Source: Burkholderiales bacterium (lineage in GTDB: Bacteria; Pseudomonadota; Gammaproteobacteria; Burkholderiales; Burkholderiaceae_C). Taken from it: a stretch of 35,544 bases of DNA. The stretch is taken from assembly GCA_016213265.1 (NCBI GenBank), contig JACRBA010000197.1, positions 1 to 35,544 on the forward strand, read 5' to 3'. Below the pieces are notes generated by a model. The model was not told the origin of the DNA. It saw nothing but the letters and a program-made list of their open reading frames with translations, and searched no databases. Every line of letters starts with the position of its first letter. Positions within the stretch are counted from its first letter, which is position 1. Below, in pieces: positions 11,480-19,743 of the stretch. Made by a program: the position numbers and the translations under genes.

Positions 11480-11518
11480 ATGACACCGCGAACTACGACC
11501 TTCGGAGACCTTCCCTAG
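11480..11518 (+). CDS. Threonine-rich leader peptide of thrS (predicted attenuator)
   Basis: A 12-codon frame encodes [12 protein letters not shown] and ends at TAG 11516-11518. Four of its twelve residues are threonine, with ACA, ACT, ACG and ACC each used once, so it samples all threonine codons. GAGAAAGG at 11462-11469 is a plausible ribosome binding site. Just downstream come a possible antiterminator segment and an intrinsic terminator, and then thrS, whose product charges tRNA-Thr. This is the arrangement of amino acid attenuators such as pheM-pheST and thrL. The peptide itself probably has no function beyond ribosome stalling. This is inference from layout; no homologue was compared. 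Confidence 0.7.
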   Translation: MTPRTTTFGDLP

Positions 11519-11571
11519 TCGGCCGCGGCTGGTTCGAACTCGTTCGACCTTTCTCTTCACGAAGCGCGGCC
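11486..11571 (+). promoter_or_regulatory. Alternative RNA pairings of the thrS attenuator
   Basis: Segment 1 (CCGCG, 11486-11490) lies within the Thr codons of the leader peptide. Segment 2 (GGCCGCGG, 11521-11528) follows its stop codon. Segment 3 (CGCGGCC, 11565-11571) contains the 5' arm of the terminator. Segment 2 can pair with segment 1 (CGCGG 11524-11528 with 11486-11490) or with segment 3 (GGCCGCG 11521-11527 with 11565-11571, seven G-C pairs). A ribosome stalled on Thr codons would mask segment 1, free segment 2 for segment 3, and so block the terminator. A separate hairpin at 11531-11549 (GGT-CGAA, loop CTCG, TTCG-ACC) lies between. Confidence 0.55.
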
Positions 11572-11592
11572 ACCGAGCCGCGTTTTTCGTTT
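11559..11592 (+). terminator. Intrinsic terminator in the thrS leader
   Basis: CGCGGC (11565-11570) pairs with GCCGCG (11577-11582) around the loop CACCGA, and is followed by TTTTT at 11583-11587. The stem can be lengthened by AAG before and TTT after, or by ACGAA 11559-11563 with TTCGT 11586-11590. It lies only 13 to 20 bases before ATG of thrS and well after the promoter candidate, so it must act as an attenuator and not as the end of a gene. Confidence 0.75.
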
Positions 11593-11604
11593 CTGGACTG
11601 CACC

Positions 11605-13524
11605 ATGATCAAGATCTCCCTTCCCGACGGTTCCCAGCGCGAGTACCCGGGCCCCGTCACGGTGGCCGAGGTGGCCGCGTCCATCGGCCCCGGCCTGGCC
11701 AAGGCCGCGCTGGGCGGCCGCATTGGCCACGGCGCCGAGGCGAAGCTGGTCGACACCAGCCACCGGCTGGAGGGCGACGCCGCGCTCGCCATCGTCACGG
11801 ACAAGGACCCCGACGGCCTGGAGCTCATCCGCCACTCCACGGCGCACCTGCTCGCCTACGCCGTCAAGGAGCTCTTCCCCGACGCCCAGGTGACGATCGG
11901 CCCGGTGATCGACAACGGCTTCTATTACGACTTCGCGTACAAGCGCCCCTTCACGCCCGACGACCTGGTCGCCATCGAGAAGAAGATGGCCGAGCTGGCG
12001 AAGAAGGACGAGAAGGTCGAGCGTCGTGTGCTGCCGCGCGACGAGGCGGTGAACTACTTCAAGGGCCTGGGCGAGCACTACAAGGCCGAGATCATCGGCT
12101 CCATCCCGGCGGGGCAGGAGGTGTCGCTCTACCGCGAGGGCGGCTTCGAGGACCTGTGCCGCGGCCCGCACGTGCCCAGCACGGGCAAGCTCAAGCACTT
12201 CAAGCTCATGAAGGTGGCCGGCGCCTACTGGCGCGGCGACCACCGCAACGAGATGCTGCAGCGCATCTACGGCACGGCCTGGGCCACGAAGGACGAACTT
12301 CAGCAGTACCTCACGATGCTGGAGGAGGCCGAGAAGCGCGACCACCGGCGGCTCGGCAAGGAACTCGACCTGTTCCATCTGGACGAGCACTCGCCCGGCA
12401 CGGTGTTCTGGCACCCCAAGGGCTGGACGGTGTGGCAGGAGGTCGAGCAGTACATGCGCCGCGTGTACCGCGACAACGGCTACCTCGAGGTCAAGGGCCC
12501 GCAGATCCTGGACAAGACGCTCTGGGAGAAGACGGGCCACTGGCAGAAGTACCGGGAGAACATGTTCACCACGGAGTCGGAAAAGCGCGACTACGCGCTC
12601 AAGCCGATGAACTGCCCCGGCCACATCCTGATCTTCAAGCAGGGCATCAAGAGCTACCGCGACCTGCCGCTGCGCTTCGGCGAATTCGGCCAGTGCCACC
12701 GCAACGAGCCCACGGGCGGCCTGCACGGCATCATGCGCGTGCGCGGCTTCACGCAGGACGACGGCCACATCTTCTGCACGGAGGAGATGATCCTCGACGA
12801 GTGCGTGGCCTACACGGCGCTGCTGCAGAAGGTGTATGCCGACTTCGGCTTCACGCAGATCCTCTACAAGGTGGCCACGCGGCCCGAGGCCCGCATCGGC
12901 TCGGACGACAGCTGGGACAAGGCCGAGCACGCGCTAATGGAGTCGCTGCGCCGCTCGGGCTGCGAGTTCGTCATCGCTCCCGGCGACGGTGCCTTCTACG
13001 GCCCGAAGATCGAGTACACGCTGAAGGACGCGCTGGGCCGCGAATGGCAGTGCGGCACGATGCAGGTCGATTTCTTCATGGCCGAGCGCCTGGGCGCCGA
13101 GTACGTGGCCGAGTCCGGCGAGCGCCGCACGCCCGTGATGCTGCACCGCGCCATCGTCGGCAGCCTCGAGCGCTTCATCGGCATCCTCATCGAGCAGCAT
13201 GCCGGCGCGCTGCCCGTGTGGCTGGCGCCCACGCAGGTGGTGGTCAGCTCCATCACCGACGCCCAGGCCGAGTACGTCCAGGATGTCGTGAAAACGCTGA
13301 AAAAACAAGGAGTTAGGGCTGAGGCCGATTTGCGCAACGAGAAGATTACGTATAAAATCCGGGAGCATTCGATGCAAAAGGTCCCGTACATCCTGGTCGT
13401 AGGCGACAAGGAAAAGGCAAGCGGGGCCGTTGCGGTGCGCGCCCGAGGCAATCAGGATCTGGGTGTGATGCCGCTGGCCGACTTCCAAGCCAAGCTCGCC
13501 AGCGACATCGCGACCAAGGTCTGA
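11605..13524 (+). CDS. thrS: Threonyl-tRNA synthetase
   Basis: The 639-residue product attaches threonine to tRNA-Thr. It shows the N-terminal TGS domain (residues 1-62), the tRNA-SAD editing domain ([25 protein letters not shown]), the class II catalytic core and the anticodon-binding domain. The zinc ligands match the E. coli enzyme in spacing: Cys337 in MNCPGH, His388 in DDGHIFC and His514 in [16 protein letters not shown] 11605 gives the normal N-terminus. Expression is probably controlled by the leader attenuator just upstream. The last 80 codons include an A+T-rich stretch with rare codons (AGG, GTT, TTG, ATT, TAT, AAA) at about 13285-13400, which appears to hold a promoter for infC. 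Confidence 0.98.
   Translation: MIKISLPDGSQREYPGPVTVAEVAASIGPGLAKAALGGRIGHGAEAKLVDTSHRLEGDAALAIVTDKDPDGLELIRHSTAHLLAYAVKELFPDAQVTIGPVIDNGFYYDFAYKRPFTPDDLVAIEKKMAELAKKDEKVERRVLPRDEAVNYFKGLGEHYKAEIIGSIPAGQEVSLYREGGFEDLCRGPHVPSTGKLKHFKLMKVAGAYWRGDHRNEMLQRIYGTAWATKDELQQYLTMLEEAEKRDHRRLGKELDLFHLDEHSPGTVFWHPKGWTVWQEVEQYMRRVYRDNGYLEVKGPQILDKTLWEKTGHWQKYRENMFTTESEKRDYALKPMNCPGHILIFKQGIKSYRDLPLRFGEFGQCHRNEPTGGLHGIMRVRGFTQDDGHIFCTEEMILDECVAYTALLQKVYADFGFTQILYKVATRPEARIGSDDSWDKAEHALMESLRRSGCEFVIAPGDGAFYGPKIEYTLKDALGREWQCGTMQVDFFMAERLGAEYVAESGERRTPVMLHRAIVGSLERFIGILIEQHAGALPVWLAPTQVVVSSITDAQAEYVQDVVKTLKKQGVRAEADLRNEKITYKIREHSMQKVPYILVVGDKEKASGAVAVRARGNQDLGVMPLADFQAKLASDIATKV
13329..13356 (+). promoter_or_regulatory. 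Candidate infC promoter inside the 3' end of thrS
   Basis: TATAAA at 13351-13356 is a near-consensus -10 box, with TTTGCG/TTGCGC at 13329-13335 as a partial -35 box at 15-16 bases. It lies in the least GC-rich stretch of the coding region, where codon choice departs from the rest of thrS. In E. coli, infC also has promoters within thrS. Transcription from here would start near 13363 and give infC a leader of about 240 bases, bypassing the threonine attenuator. Confidence 0.5.
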
Positions 13525-13604
13525 TGTTTGCCTCGGTTTTTGCGCTCCACCAGTTTTTGCTGGGCCGGGCCCTTGCCTCCTCGCCTGTTTAAGGGGTTTG
13601 CACC

Positions 13605-14156
13605 ATCGCTACCTTCCTCGATCGCCGGACGCCCAATGTCGAGCGCAAGCATCGACTCAACCGTGAGATCACCGCCCCGAACGTGCGCCTGAACGGCGTG
13701 GACAACGAGCCGCTGGGCATCGTTCCGTTGCAGGAGGCCTTGCGGTTGTCTGCCGAAGCCGACGTGGACCTGGTCGAGATCGCCGCCACGGCTGATCCGC
13801 CGGTATGCCGGCTGATGGACTACGGCAAGTTCAAGTACCAGGAGCAGAAGCGCGCCGCCGAGGCCAAGTCCAAGCAGAAGGTCATCGAGGTCAAGGAAGT
13901 CAAGTTCCGGCCCGGCACCGACGAAGGCGACTACGCGATCAAGATGCGCAACCTGCGCCGCTTCATCGCGGAAGACGGCGACAAGGGCAAGGTCACGCTG
14001 CGCTTCCGCGGCCGCGAGATCACGCACCAGGACATCGGCGTGCGGCTGCTCGAGCGCATCCGCGACGAACTGGCGGACGTGGCGGTCGTCGAACACATGC
14101 CCAAGCTGGAAGGGCGCCAGATGATCATGGTGTTGGCGCCGAAGAAGAAGTCGTAA
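13605..14156 (+). CDS. infC: Translation initiation factor IF-3, with a non-AUG (AUC) start
   Basis: IF-3 binds the 30S subunit and checks initiator tRNA and start codon. The 183-residue frame has the N-terminal domain ([21 protein letters not shown]), the linker ([19 protein letters not shown]) and the C-terminal domain ([35 protein letters not shown]). An in-frame TAA at 13590-13592 limits the start. The only codon that gives the full N-terminus and suits a ribosome binding site (AAGGGG, 13591-13596, eight bases away) is ATC at 13605. GTG 13683 would delete the conserved N-terminal residues. Rare AUU/AUC starts are a known hallmark of infC and allow IF-3 to repress its own translation. Confidence 0.95.
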   Translation: MATFLDRRTPNVERKHRLNREITAPNVRLNGVDNEPLGIVPLQEALRLSAEADVDLVEIAATADPPVCRLMDYGKFKYQEQKRAAEAKSKQKVIEVKEVKFRPGTDEGDYAIKMRNLRRFIAEDGDKGKVTLRFRGREITHQDIGVRLLERIRDELADVAVVEHMPKLEGRQMIMVLAPKKKS

Positions 14157-14173
14157 CGGTTTTGAAGAATTCT

Positions 14174-14197
14174 CCCGTCGGTCTGGTCACCGGCGGG
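14174..14197 (+). promoter_or_regulatory. Nine-pair hairpin in the infC-rpmI gap (possible L20 operator)
   Basis: CCCGTCGGT at 14174-14182 pairs with ACCGGCGGG at 14189-14197, with one T-G wobble and a CTGGTC loop. No T tract follows, so it is not a terminator. It lies 84 bases before rpmI in a 124-base gap that otherwise shows no gene. In E. coli and Bacillus the ribosomal protein L20 represses this operon by binding leader RNA at the same place, so a translational operator is a reasonable guess. Confidence 0.4.
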
Positions 14198-14280
14198 ATG
14201 AAGCAGAAGCCACTGCAGGCCATCAAGCGACAGCGCACCCGCGCTGTCCGCCCAGCAGAGGCAATTCACAAGGAGCAGTC

Positions 14281-14484
14281 ATGCCCAAAATGAAGACCAA
14301 GAGCGGGGCCAAGAAGCGTTTCCGCGTCCGTCCGGGTGGCACCGTCAAGCGCGGTCAGGCGTACAAGCGCCACATCCTCACCAAGAAGACCACCAAGAAC
14401 AAGCGCCAGCTTCGCGGCTCGGCCAACGTTCATGAGACCAACATGGGCCACATCGCTGCGATGATGCCCTTCGCTGGCCTGTGA
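14281..14484 (+). CDS. rpmI: Ribosomal protein L35 (bL35)
   Basis: The 67-residue, very basic product begins [20 protein letters not shown] and contains [14 protein letters not shown], both standard for bL35, a protein of the large subunit. AAGGAG at 14270-14275 is a strong ribosome binding site. It lies 29 bases before rplT and is almost certainly translated from the same mRNA as infC and rplT. Confidence 0.97.
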   Translation: MPKMKTKSGAKKRFRVRPGGTVKRGQAYKRHILTKKTTKNKRQLRGSANVHETNMGHIAAMMPFAGL

Positions 14485-14513
14485 TCTTCTGACGGCACTG
14501 AAAGGAACCATAC

Positions 14514-14870
14514 ATGCCTCGCGTCAAACGTGGTGTCACCGCCCGCGCCCGCCACAAGAAGATCCTGGCCCTGGCCAAGGGCTTCCGTGGTCGTCGCAAG
14601 AACGTCTTCCGCATCGCCAAGCAGGCGGTGATGAAGGCGGGCCAGTACGCCTACCGTGATCGCCGCACCAAGAAGCGCGTCTTCCGCCAGCTGTGGATCG
14701 CCCGTATCAACGCCGCCACGCGCGGCCTGGGCCTGACCTACAGCAAGTTCATCGCCGGCCTGAAGAAGGCCCAGATCGACCTGGACCGCAAGGTTCTGTC
14801 GGACATGGCGATCAACGACCCGGCGGCCTTTGCCAGCATCGTCGACAAGGTGAAGGCCCAGCTGAGCTGA
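14514..14870 (+). CDS. rplT: Ribosomal protein L20 (bL20)
   Basis: The 118-residue product has the bL20 start [20 protein letters not shown], the basic N-terminal helix ([28 protein letters not shown] shared in parts) and the globular C-terminal domain ([26 protein letters not shown]). L20 is essential for early assembly of the 50S subunit and represses its own operon in other bacteria. GAAAGG at 14500-14505 is its ribosome binding site. Its stop overlaps an ATG (TGATG) that opens a small frame leading to pheS. Confidence 0.97.
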   Translation: MPRVKRGVTARARHKKILALAKGFRGRRKNVFRIAKQAVMKAGQYAYRDRRTKKRVFRQLWIARINAATRGLGLTYSKFIAGLKKAQIDLDRKVLSDMAINDPAAFASIVDKVKAQLS

Positions 14871-15013
14871 TGCAAGCGCCGGCTCCGCGCCGCTTCTCGC
14901 GAGCCCTCGCGAGGGCGGCACGGGCCGACAGGCACTCCAAGGCCGTCACCTCACGGGGCGGCCTTTTTTCATTCTTTCGCGCCCCTCGCGCCCGTCTCGT
15001 CTGTCCCACATGA
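14870..15013 (+). CDS. Possible 47-aa coupling ORF between rplT and pheS
   Basis: A frame starts at ATG 14870, overlapping the rplT stop as TGATG, and ends at TGA 15011-15013, overlapping the pheS start as ATGA. The product would be basic and Ala/Arg-rich in its first half, with LFSFF at residues 32-36 encoded in and just after the T tract of a terminator-like hairpin. Its position equals that of pheM in E. coli, but the Phe codons lie after the hairpin and not before it. It may only reflect chance; if translated, it would carry ribosomes through the hairpin and couple rplT to pheS. I do not recognise a homologue. Confidence 0.3.
   Translation: MQAPAPRRFSRALARAARADRHSKAVTSRGGLFSFFRAPRARLVCPT
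14896..14913. repeat. Two adjacent copies of the palindrome CTCGCGAG
   Basis: CTCGCGAG occurs at 14896-14903 and 14906-14913, two bases apart. Each copy is self-complementary, so the RNA could fold by pairing the copies with each other or within each copy. It lies in the rplT-pheS gap upstream of the terminator-like hairpin. Confidence 0.6.
14939..14970 (+). terminator. Terminator-like hairpin upstream of pheS
   Basis: AAGGCCG (14939-14945) pairs with CGGCCTT (14959-14965), followed by a run of T to 14969. A competing shorter stem, CCGT 14943-14946 with ACGG 14953-14956, shares bases with the first. It stands 40 bases before pheS and 69 bases after rplT. It may end part of the ribosomal-protein transcripts, or act as an attenuator of pheST as in enterobacteria; no Phe-rich leader peptide precedes it. 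Confidence 0.65.
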
Positions 15014-16065
15014 ACGACCTCGATCAACTCGTGGCGGCTGCCCAGGCCGATTTCGAGCACGCGGCCACGCCCGCCGAGCTGGAGAACGCCAAGGCCCGCT
15101 TCCTCGGCAAGTCCGGCCGCGTCACCGAGCTGCTCAAGGGCCTGGCGGCCCTCAGCCCCGAGGACAAGAAGACCCGCGGCGCCGAGATCAACCAGACCAA
15201 GCAGCGCATCGAGGCGGCCCTGCAGGCCAGCCGCGACAAGCTCGCCGACGCCGAACTGCAGGCTCAGCTCAAGGCCGAGGCGCTGGACGTCACGCTGCCG
15301 GGCCGCCAGCGTGGTGCAGGCGGCCTGCACCCCGTGTCGCGCACGCTCGAGCGCATCGAGGCCATCTTCGGCTCCATGGGCTTCGCCGTGGCCGACGGCC
15401 CCGAGATCGAGGAAGACTGGTTCAACTTCACCGCCCTGAACACGCCGGCCGACCACCCCGCGCGCTCGATGCACGACACGTTCTACGTGGACACGCGGGC
15501 GGCCGATGGCACCGGCCACCTGCTGCGCACCCACACCAGCCCGATGCAGGTGCGCCATGCGGTGCAGCACGTCAAGGCGCACGCCGAACGGCTGGCAGCG
15601 GGCCTGCCCATGCCGGAGATTCGCGTCATTGCGCCGGGCCGCACCTACCGCGTGGACAGCGACGCCACCCACTCGCCCATGTTCCACCAGTGCGAAGGCC
15701 TGTGGATCGGCGAGAACGTCAGCTTCAAGGACCTCAAGGCGGTGTTCGCCGACTTCTTCCGCCACTTCTTCGAGCGCGACGACCTGACCATCCGCTTCCG
15801 GCCCTCGTTCTTCCCGTTCACCGAGCCCTCGGCCGAGGTGGACATCGCCTTCGCCGACGGCCCGCTCAAGGGCCGCTGGCTGGAGGTGGCCGGCTCGGGC
15901 CAGGTGCACCCGAACGTGGTGCGCAACTTCGGGCTGGACCCGGAGCGCTACATCGGCTTCGCCTTCGGCATGGGCCCCGACCGCCTGACCATGCTGCGCT
16001 ACGGCGTGAACGACCTGCGCCTGTTCTTCGACGGCGACCTGCGCTTCCTGTCGCAGTTCCAGTGA
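15010..16065 (+). CDS. pheS: Phenylalanyl-tRNA synthetase, alpha subunit
   Basis: The 351-residue product is the catalytic class II subunit of the alpha2-beta2 enzyme. Its first 90 residues form the coiled-coil tRNA-binding arm ([26 protein letters not shown]). The core shows [26 protein letters not shown], the motif 2 region [11 protein letters not shown] and [22 protein letters not shown], and motif 3 near [20 protein letters not shown] 15010 follows the terminator-like hairpin by 40 bases; no clear Shine-Dalgarno site is seen. pheT follows after 61 bases. Confidence 0.97.
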   Translation: MNDLDQLVAAAQADFEHAATPAELENAKARFLGKSGRVTELLKGLAALSPEDKKTRGAEINQTKQRIEAALQASRDKLADAELQAQLKAEALDVTLPGRQRGAGGLHPVSRTLERIEAIFGSMGFAVADGPEIEEDWFNFTALNTPADHPARSMHDTFYVDTRAADGTGHLLRTHTSPMQVRHAVQHVKAHAERLAAGLPMPEIRVIAPGRTYRVDSDATHSPMFHQCEGLWIGENVSFKDLKAVFADFFRHFFERDDLTIRFRPSFFPFTEPSAEVDIAFADGPLKGRWLEVAGSGQVHPNVVRNFGLDPERYIGFAFGMGPDRLTMLRYGVNDLRLFFDGDLRFLSQFQ

Positions 16066-16126
16066 GCTGAACCGCCCCGAAACGCCTCTTCCCGTCGACC
16101 GCCCCGACGCCTGACACCGCCTTCCC

Positions 16127-18550
16127 ATGCAATTCCCCGAATCCTGGCTGCGCGAGTTCTGCAACCCGCCGCTGACCACCGCCGAGCTGGCTGATCTGCT
16201 CACCATGGCCGGCCTCGAAGTCGAAGAGCTGCGCCCCGTGGCGCCGGCGTTCTCGCGCGTCGTCGTGGCCGAGATCGTCGAGGCCGAGCAGCACCCCAAC
16301 GCCGACCGCTTGCGCGTGTGCCGCGTGGACGCCGGCCCGCACAGCAAGGACGGCCCGCTGCAGATCGTCTGTGGCGCGCCCAATGCCCGCGTGGGCATCC
16401 GCGTGCCGCTGGCGCTGGTGGGCGCGCAGCTGCCGCCCGGTGAGGACGGCAAGCCGTTCGAGATCAAGGTCGGCAAGCTGCGCGGCGTGGAGAGCTTCGG
16501 CATGCTGTGCTCCGCACGAGAGCTCAAGCTCTCCGAGGACCATGGTGGCCTGCTGGAGCTGGCGGCCGACGCGCCCCTGGGGCAGGACGTGCGCGAGCAC
16601 CTGCAGTTGGATGACACCCTCTTCACGCTCAAGCTCACGCCCAACCTGGCGCATGCGCTGTCGGTGTACGGCATCGCGCGTGAGGTGGCGGCGCTCACCG
16701 GGGCGCCGCTCAAGAGCCCGCAGTTCGAGCCCGTGGCACCGGCCGTGGACCAGACCGTGCCCGTCACCGTGCTGGCGCCCGACCTGTGCGGCCGCTTCTC
16801 CGGCCGTGTCGTGCGCGGCGTGAACCCGAAGGCCCCGACGCCGGCCTGGATGGTGGAGCGGCTGGCCCGCTGCGGCCAGCGCAGCGTGTCGGCGCTGGTG
16901 GACATCTCCAACTACGTGATGTTCGAGTACGGCCGCCCCTCGCACATCTTCGACCTGGACAAGCTGCACGGCGGCCTGGCGGTGCGCTGGGGCCGCGAGG
17001 GTGAGACGCTCAAGCTGCTTAACGGCAGCACCATCACCGTGGACGCCCAGGTGGGCGTGATCGCGGACGACGCGCAGGTCGAGTCGCTGGCCGGCATCAT
17101 GGGGGGCGACGCCACCGCGGTGTCCGACGACACCGCCAACATCTACATCGAGGCGGCGTACTGGCACCCCTCCGCGGTGGCCGGGCGCTCCCGCCGCTAC
17201 AACTTCTCCACCGACGCGGGCCACCGCTTCGAGCGCGGTGTGGACCCTGCGCTCACGGTGGAGCACATCGAACACATCACCCGGCTGGTGCAGCAGATCT
17301 GCGGCGGCCAGGCCGGCCCGCTCACCGACTGGCAGGGCGAGCTGCCCGCGCGCACGCCGGTCACGCTGCGCGTGGCCCGCGCCGCCAAGGTGATCGGCAT
17401 GCCGCTCACGCAGGCCGAGGTGGCGGGCGTCATGCGCCGCCTGGGCCTGGCGTGCACCGAAGGGGAGGGCACCGTCACGGTTACGCCCCCGAGCTGGCGC
17501 TTCGACCTGGCCATCGAGGAGGACCTGATCGAGGAGGTGGCCCGCGTCATCGGCTACGAGCGCCTGCCCGCCACCCCGCCGCTGGCGCCGGTGACGGCCC
17601 ACGTGCGTGTCGAGGCGCAGCGCGGCGCGCATGCGGTGCGGCATGCACTGGCCGGCCTGGGCTACCAGGAGACGATCAACTTCAGCTTCGTCGAGGAGCG
17701 TTGGGAACACGAGCTGGCCGGCAACGCCGACCCGATCCGCGTGCTCAACCCGATCGCCGCGCCGCTGGCGGTGATGCGTTCCAGCCTGGTGGGCAGCCTG
17801 GTGCAGGTGCTGCGCTACAACCTGGCACGCAAGGCCTCGCGCGTGCGGGTGTTCGAGCTGGGCCGCGTGTTCCGCCGCGACACGGCCGTGGCGGCGAGCG
17901 ATCGCAGCGTGCATGGGGTCGCCCAGCCGATGCGTGTCGCGGGCCTGGCCTTCGGCCCCGTGGCCCCGCTGCAGTGGGGTGCCAAGGAGCGGGCCGTCGA
18001 TTTCTTCGACGTGAAGGGCGACGTCGAGGCGCTGCTGGCGCCACGCCAGCCCCGTTTCGTGGCCGCGGAGCACCCCGCCATGCACCCCGGCCGCTGCGCC
18101 GCGGTGGAGCTGGACGGGCAGGTGATCGGCCACGTGGGCGAGCTGCACCCCCGGTGGCGCCAGGCCTACGAGCTGCCGCAGGCGCCGGTGCTGTTCGAGC
18201 TGGATCTGGCCGCCGTGCAGCAGCGCGACGTGCCGCAGGCGCGCCCCGTTCCCCGCCAGCAGGCGGTGCTGCGCGACCTGGCCCTGGTGGTGGGTGACCA
18301 CGTGCCGCACGACGCGCTCGTGGCGAGTCTGCAGGCCGGCGCCGACGGCCTGGTGCGGCGCGCCACGCTGTTCGACATCTACAAGCCTGCGGCGCCCACG
18401 GCCGACATCCCGGAGGGCCACCGCAGCCTGGCGGTGCGGCTCGAACTGCTGGACGAGGCCGCCACGCTCACCGACGAGCGCATCGACGCGGCGGTGGCCG
18501 AGGCGGTGTCGCGCGTGCAGGCGGCCCACGGCGCCCGGCTGCGGGCATGA
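16127..18550 (+). CDS. pheT: Phenylalanyl-tRNA synthetase, beta subunit
   Basis: The 807-residue product compares with about 795 in E. coli. In order it has the OB-fold tRNA-binding domain (residues about 40-150, with [13 protein letters not shown]), the B3/B4 editing domain ([29 protein letters not shown]), B5 domain, the class II-like core ([23 protein letters not shown]) and the C-terminal ferredoxin-like anticodon domain ([20 protein letters not shown]). It forms the heterotetramer with PheS and hydrolyses mischarged Tyr-tRNA-Phe. Its stop overlaps the ATG of ihfA. Confidence 0.97.
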   Translation: MQFPESWLREFCNPPLTTAELADLLTMAGLEVEELRPVAPAFSRVVVAEIVEAEQHPNADRLRVCRVDAGPHSKDGPLQIVCGAPNARVGIRVPLALVGAQLPPGEDGKPFEIKVGKLRGVESFGMLCSARELKLSEDHGGLLELAADAPLGQDVREHLQLDDTLFTLKLTPNLAHALSVYGIAREVAALTGAPLKSPQFEPVAPAVDQTVPVTVLAPDLCGRFSGRVVRGVNPKAPTPAWMVERLARCGQRSVSALVDISNYVMFEYGRPSHIFDLDKLHGGLAVRWGREGETLKLLNGSTITVDAQVGVIADDAQVESLAGIMGGDATAVSDDTANIYIEAAYWHPSAVAGRSRRYNFSTDAGHRFERGVDPALTVEHIEHITRLVQQICGGQAGPLTDWQGELPARTPVTLRVARAAKVIGMPLTQAEVAGVMRRLGLACTEGEGTVTVTPPSWRFDLAIEEDLIEEVARVIGYERLPATPPLAPVTAHVRVEAQRGAHAVRHALAGLGYQETINFSFVEERWEHELAGNADPIRVLNPIAAPLAVMRSSLVGSLVQVLRYNLARKASRVRVFELGRVFRRDTAVAASDRSVHGVAQPMRVAGLAFGPVAPLQWGAKERAVDFFDVKGDVEALLAPRQPRFVAAEHPAMHPGRCAAVELDGQVIGHVGELHPRWRQAYELPQAPVLFELDLAAVQQRDVPQARPVPRQQAVLRDLALVVGDHVPHDALVASLQAGADGLVRRATLFDIYKPAAPTADIPEGHRSLAVRLELLDEAATLTDERIDAAVAEAVSRVQAAHGARLRA

Positions 18551-18966
18551 TGCACGCCATGGATGCCCGCCACGCCATGCCCGCCGACCTTCCCAGTGAC
18601 CCCGATCCCCAAGAGACTGCGCCCATGGACCGCGTGATCCTGCCATCGCTCGAGACGCCGACGCTCACCAAGGCGGAACTGGCCGAGCTCCTGTTCGAGC
18701 GGCTCGGCCTGAACAAGCGCGAGTCCAAGGACATGGTGGAGGCCTTCTTCGACATCGTGAACGAGGCGCTGGTGGAGGGCCAGGACGTGAAGCTCTCGGG
18801 CTTCGGCAACTTCGCCATCCGGCGCAAGGCGCCCCGCCCCGGACGCAACCCCCGCACGGGCGAGCCCATCCCCATCAAGGCCCGCAACGTGGTCACTTTT
18901 CACGCTAGCCACAAGCTCAAGGCAATCGTTCAGGGCGACATGCCCCCGGCGGAAGAGTTCGAGTAA
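18547..18966 (+). CDS. ihfA: Integration host factor, alpha subunit
   Basis: IHF-alpha pairs with IHF-beta to bend DNA sharply. The conserved part starts at [20 protein letters not shown] and includes [14 protein letters not shown] and the DNA-intercalating arm [14 protein letters not shown], ending in [14 protein letters not shown] 18547 overlaps the pheT stop (ATGA) and gives 139 residues, about 35 more than E. coli IHF-alpha at the N-terminus. ATG 18625 would give 113 residues and is an equally possible start. The partner gene ihfB is at the right end of this window, on the other strand. Confidence 0.95.
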   Translation: MMHAMDARHAMPADLPSDPDPQETAPMDRVILPSLETPTLTKAELAELLFERLGLNKRESKDMVEAFFDIVNEALVEGQDVKLSGFGNFAIRRKAPRPGRNPRTGEPIPIKARNVVTFHASHKLKAIVQGDMPPAEEFE

Positions 18967-19014
18967 AGTCTGCGGTCCTGCGTCCTACACCGTTGATTCG
19001 GCACGCCTTCCGCC

Positions 19015-19509
19015 ATGGACCCCAGGGCCGACGCCCGCCTGCCTCCCATCCCGGCCAAGCGCTACTTCACCATCGGTGAGGTCAGCGAGCTGTGCGGCGT
19101 GAAGCCGTACGTGCTGCGTTACTGGGAGCAGGAGTTCACGCAGCTCAAGCCGATGAAGCGGCGCGGCAACCGGCGCTACTACCAGCACCATGAGGTGCTG
19201 CTCATCCGCCGCATCCGCGACCTGCTGTACGACCAGGGCTTCACCATCAGCGGCGCGCGCAACCGCCTGTCCGAGGCGGGCGCGGTCGACGCGGCGGGTG
19301 CGGCCGGCGGGGCCGACGACACGGGTGACGCGCCCGCGCTGGCCACGATGGGGCCGCTGGCGTCGGCGACCGGGGCGTCGGTGGCGGCCTCGGCCGCGCT
19401 GCAGCAGGCGAATGCCGCCGAGCTGCGCCTGCCAGTGTCGCCGCCGCTGGAGGGCGTGGCGTCGCTGCGCAGCGAGCTGCTGGCGATACGAGAGATGCTT
19501 GTTTTCTGA
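19015..19509 (+). CDS. MerR-family transcriptional regulator
   Basis: The 164-residue product has an N-terminal MerR winged helix (residues about 16-84: [26 protein letters not shown] then [31 protein letters not shown]). The remainder is Ala/Gly-rich and low in complexity, without the cysteines of metal-sensing MerR proteins. A MerR-like gene of this type, closest in the HTH to MlrA, sits after ihfA in many beta- and gammaproteobacteria. Its effector and targets are unknown. It ends 30 bases before the tRNA-Pro promoter. Confidence 0.9.
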   Translation: MDPRADARLPPIPAKRYFTIGEVSELCGVKPYVLRYWEQEFTQLKPMKRRGNRRYYQHHEVLLIRRIRDLLYDQGFTISGARNRLSEAGAVDAAGAAGGADDTGDAPALATMGPLASATGASVAASAALQQANAAELRLPVSPPLEGVASLRSELLAIREMLVF

Positions 19510-19539
19510 CATCACTCGCCAAACGCCCCAATTTCAGGC

Positions 19540-19545
19540 TATACT
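19540..19545 (+). promoter_or_regulatory. Candidate -10 box of the tRNA-Pro gene
   Basis: TATACT at 19540-19545 is a near-consensus -10 element 11 bases before the mature tRNA 5' end. No convincing -35 hexamer lies 16-18 bases upstream; CTGACA at 19506-19511 is too far away. Confidence 0.5.
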
Positions 19546-19556
19546 GCGAGCTTCGT

Positions 19557-19633
19557 CGGGGTGTAGCGCAGCCTGGTAGCGCACTTGCATGGGGTGCAAG
19601 GGGTCGCGAGTTCGAATCCCGCCACCCCGACCA
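19557..19633 (+). tRNA. tRNA-Pro (anticodon GGG)
   Basis: The 77-base cloverleaf has acceptor stem CGGGGTG/CACCCCG (19557-19563 with 19623-19629), discriminator A and an encoded CCA end. The D arm contains GCGC/GCGC. The anticodon stem CTTGC/GCAAG encloses the loop ATGGGGT, so the anticodon is GGG at 19591-19593, reading CCC and CCU. The T arm is GCGAG-TTCGAAT-CCCGC, which has one A-C mismatch (position 52 with 62). No integrated element or repeated 3' end is seen downstream. Confidence 0.97.
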
Positions 19634-19647
19634 TTGACAGAGAGAAC

Positions 19648-19688
19648 AACGGGTCAGCTTCCACAAGGAGCTGGCCCGTTCTTCCTTG
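19648..19688 (+). terminator. Intrinsic terminator after tRNA-Pro
   Basis: AACGGGTCAGCT (19648-19659) pairs with AGCTGGCCCGTT (19669-19680), a 12-pair stem with one T-G wobble and a nine-base loop, followed by CTTCCTT. It lies 15 bases after the tRNA and closes the long translation operon region. Confidence 0.85.
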
Positions 19689-19743
19689 GTGTCCCGTCTT
19701 TTGGCCGTCCTTGGCCGTCTTCCGCTCCGCTGGGGCCACGCCC

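Noticed and set aside
11528..11550. GGTTCGAACTC, which looks like a tRNA T arm
   Set aside because: No acceptor, D or anticodon stems fit around it; it is a hairpin of the thrS leader.
14870..14977. Classical phenylalanine attenuation of pheST as in E. coli
   Set aside because: The Phe codons lie after the terminator hairpin, so a ribosome stalled there could not influence its formation in time, and no Phe-rich frame precedes it.
19557..19633. tRNA-Pro as an integration site of a genomic island
   Set aside because: No integrase and no second copy of the tRNA 3' end were noticed; the flanking genes are housekeeping.
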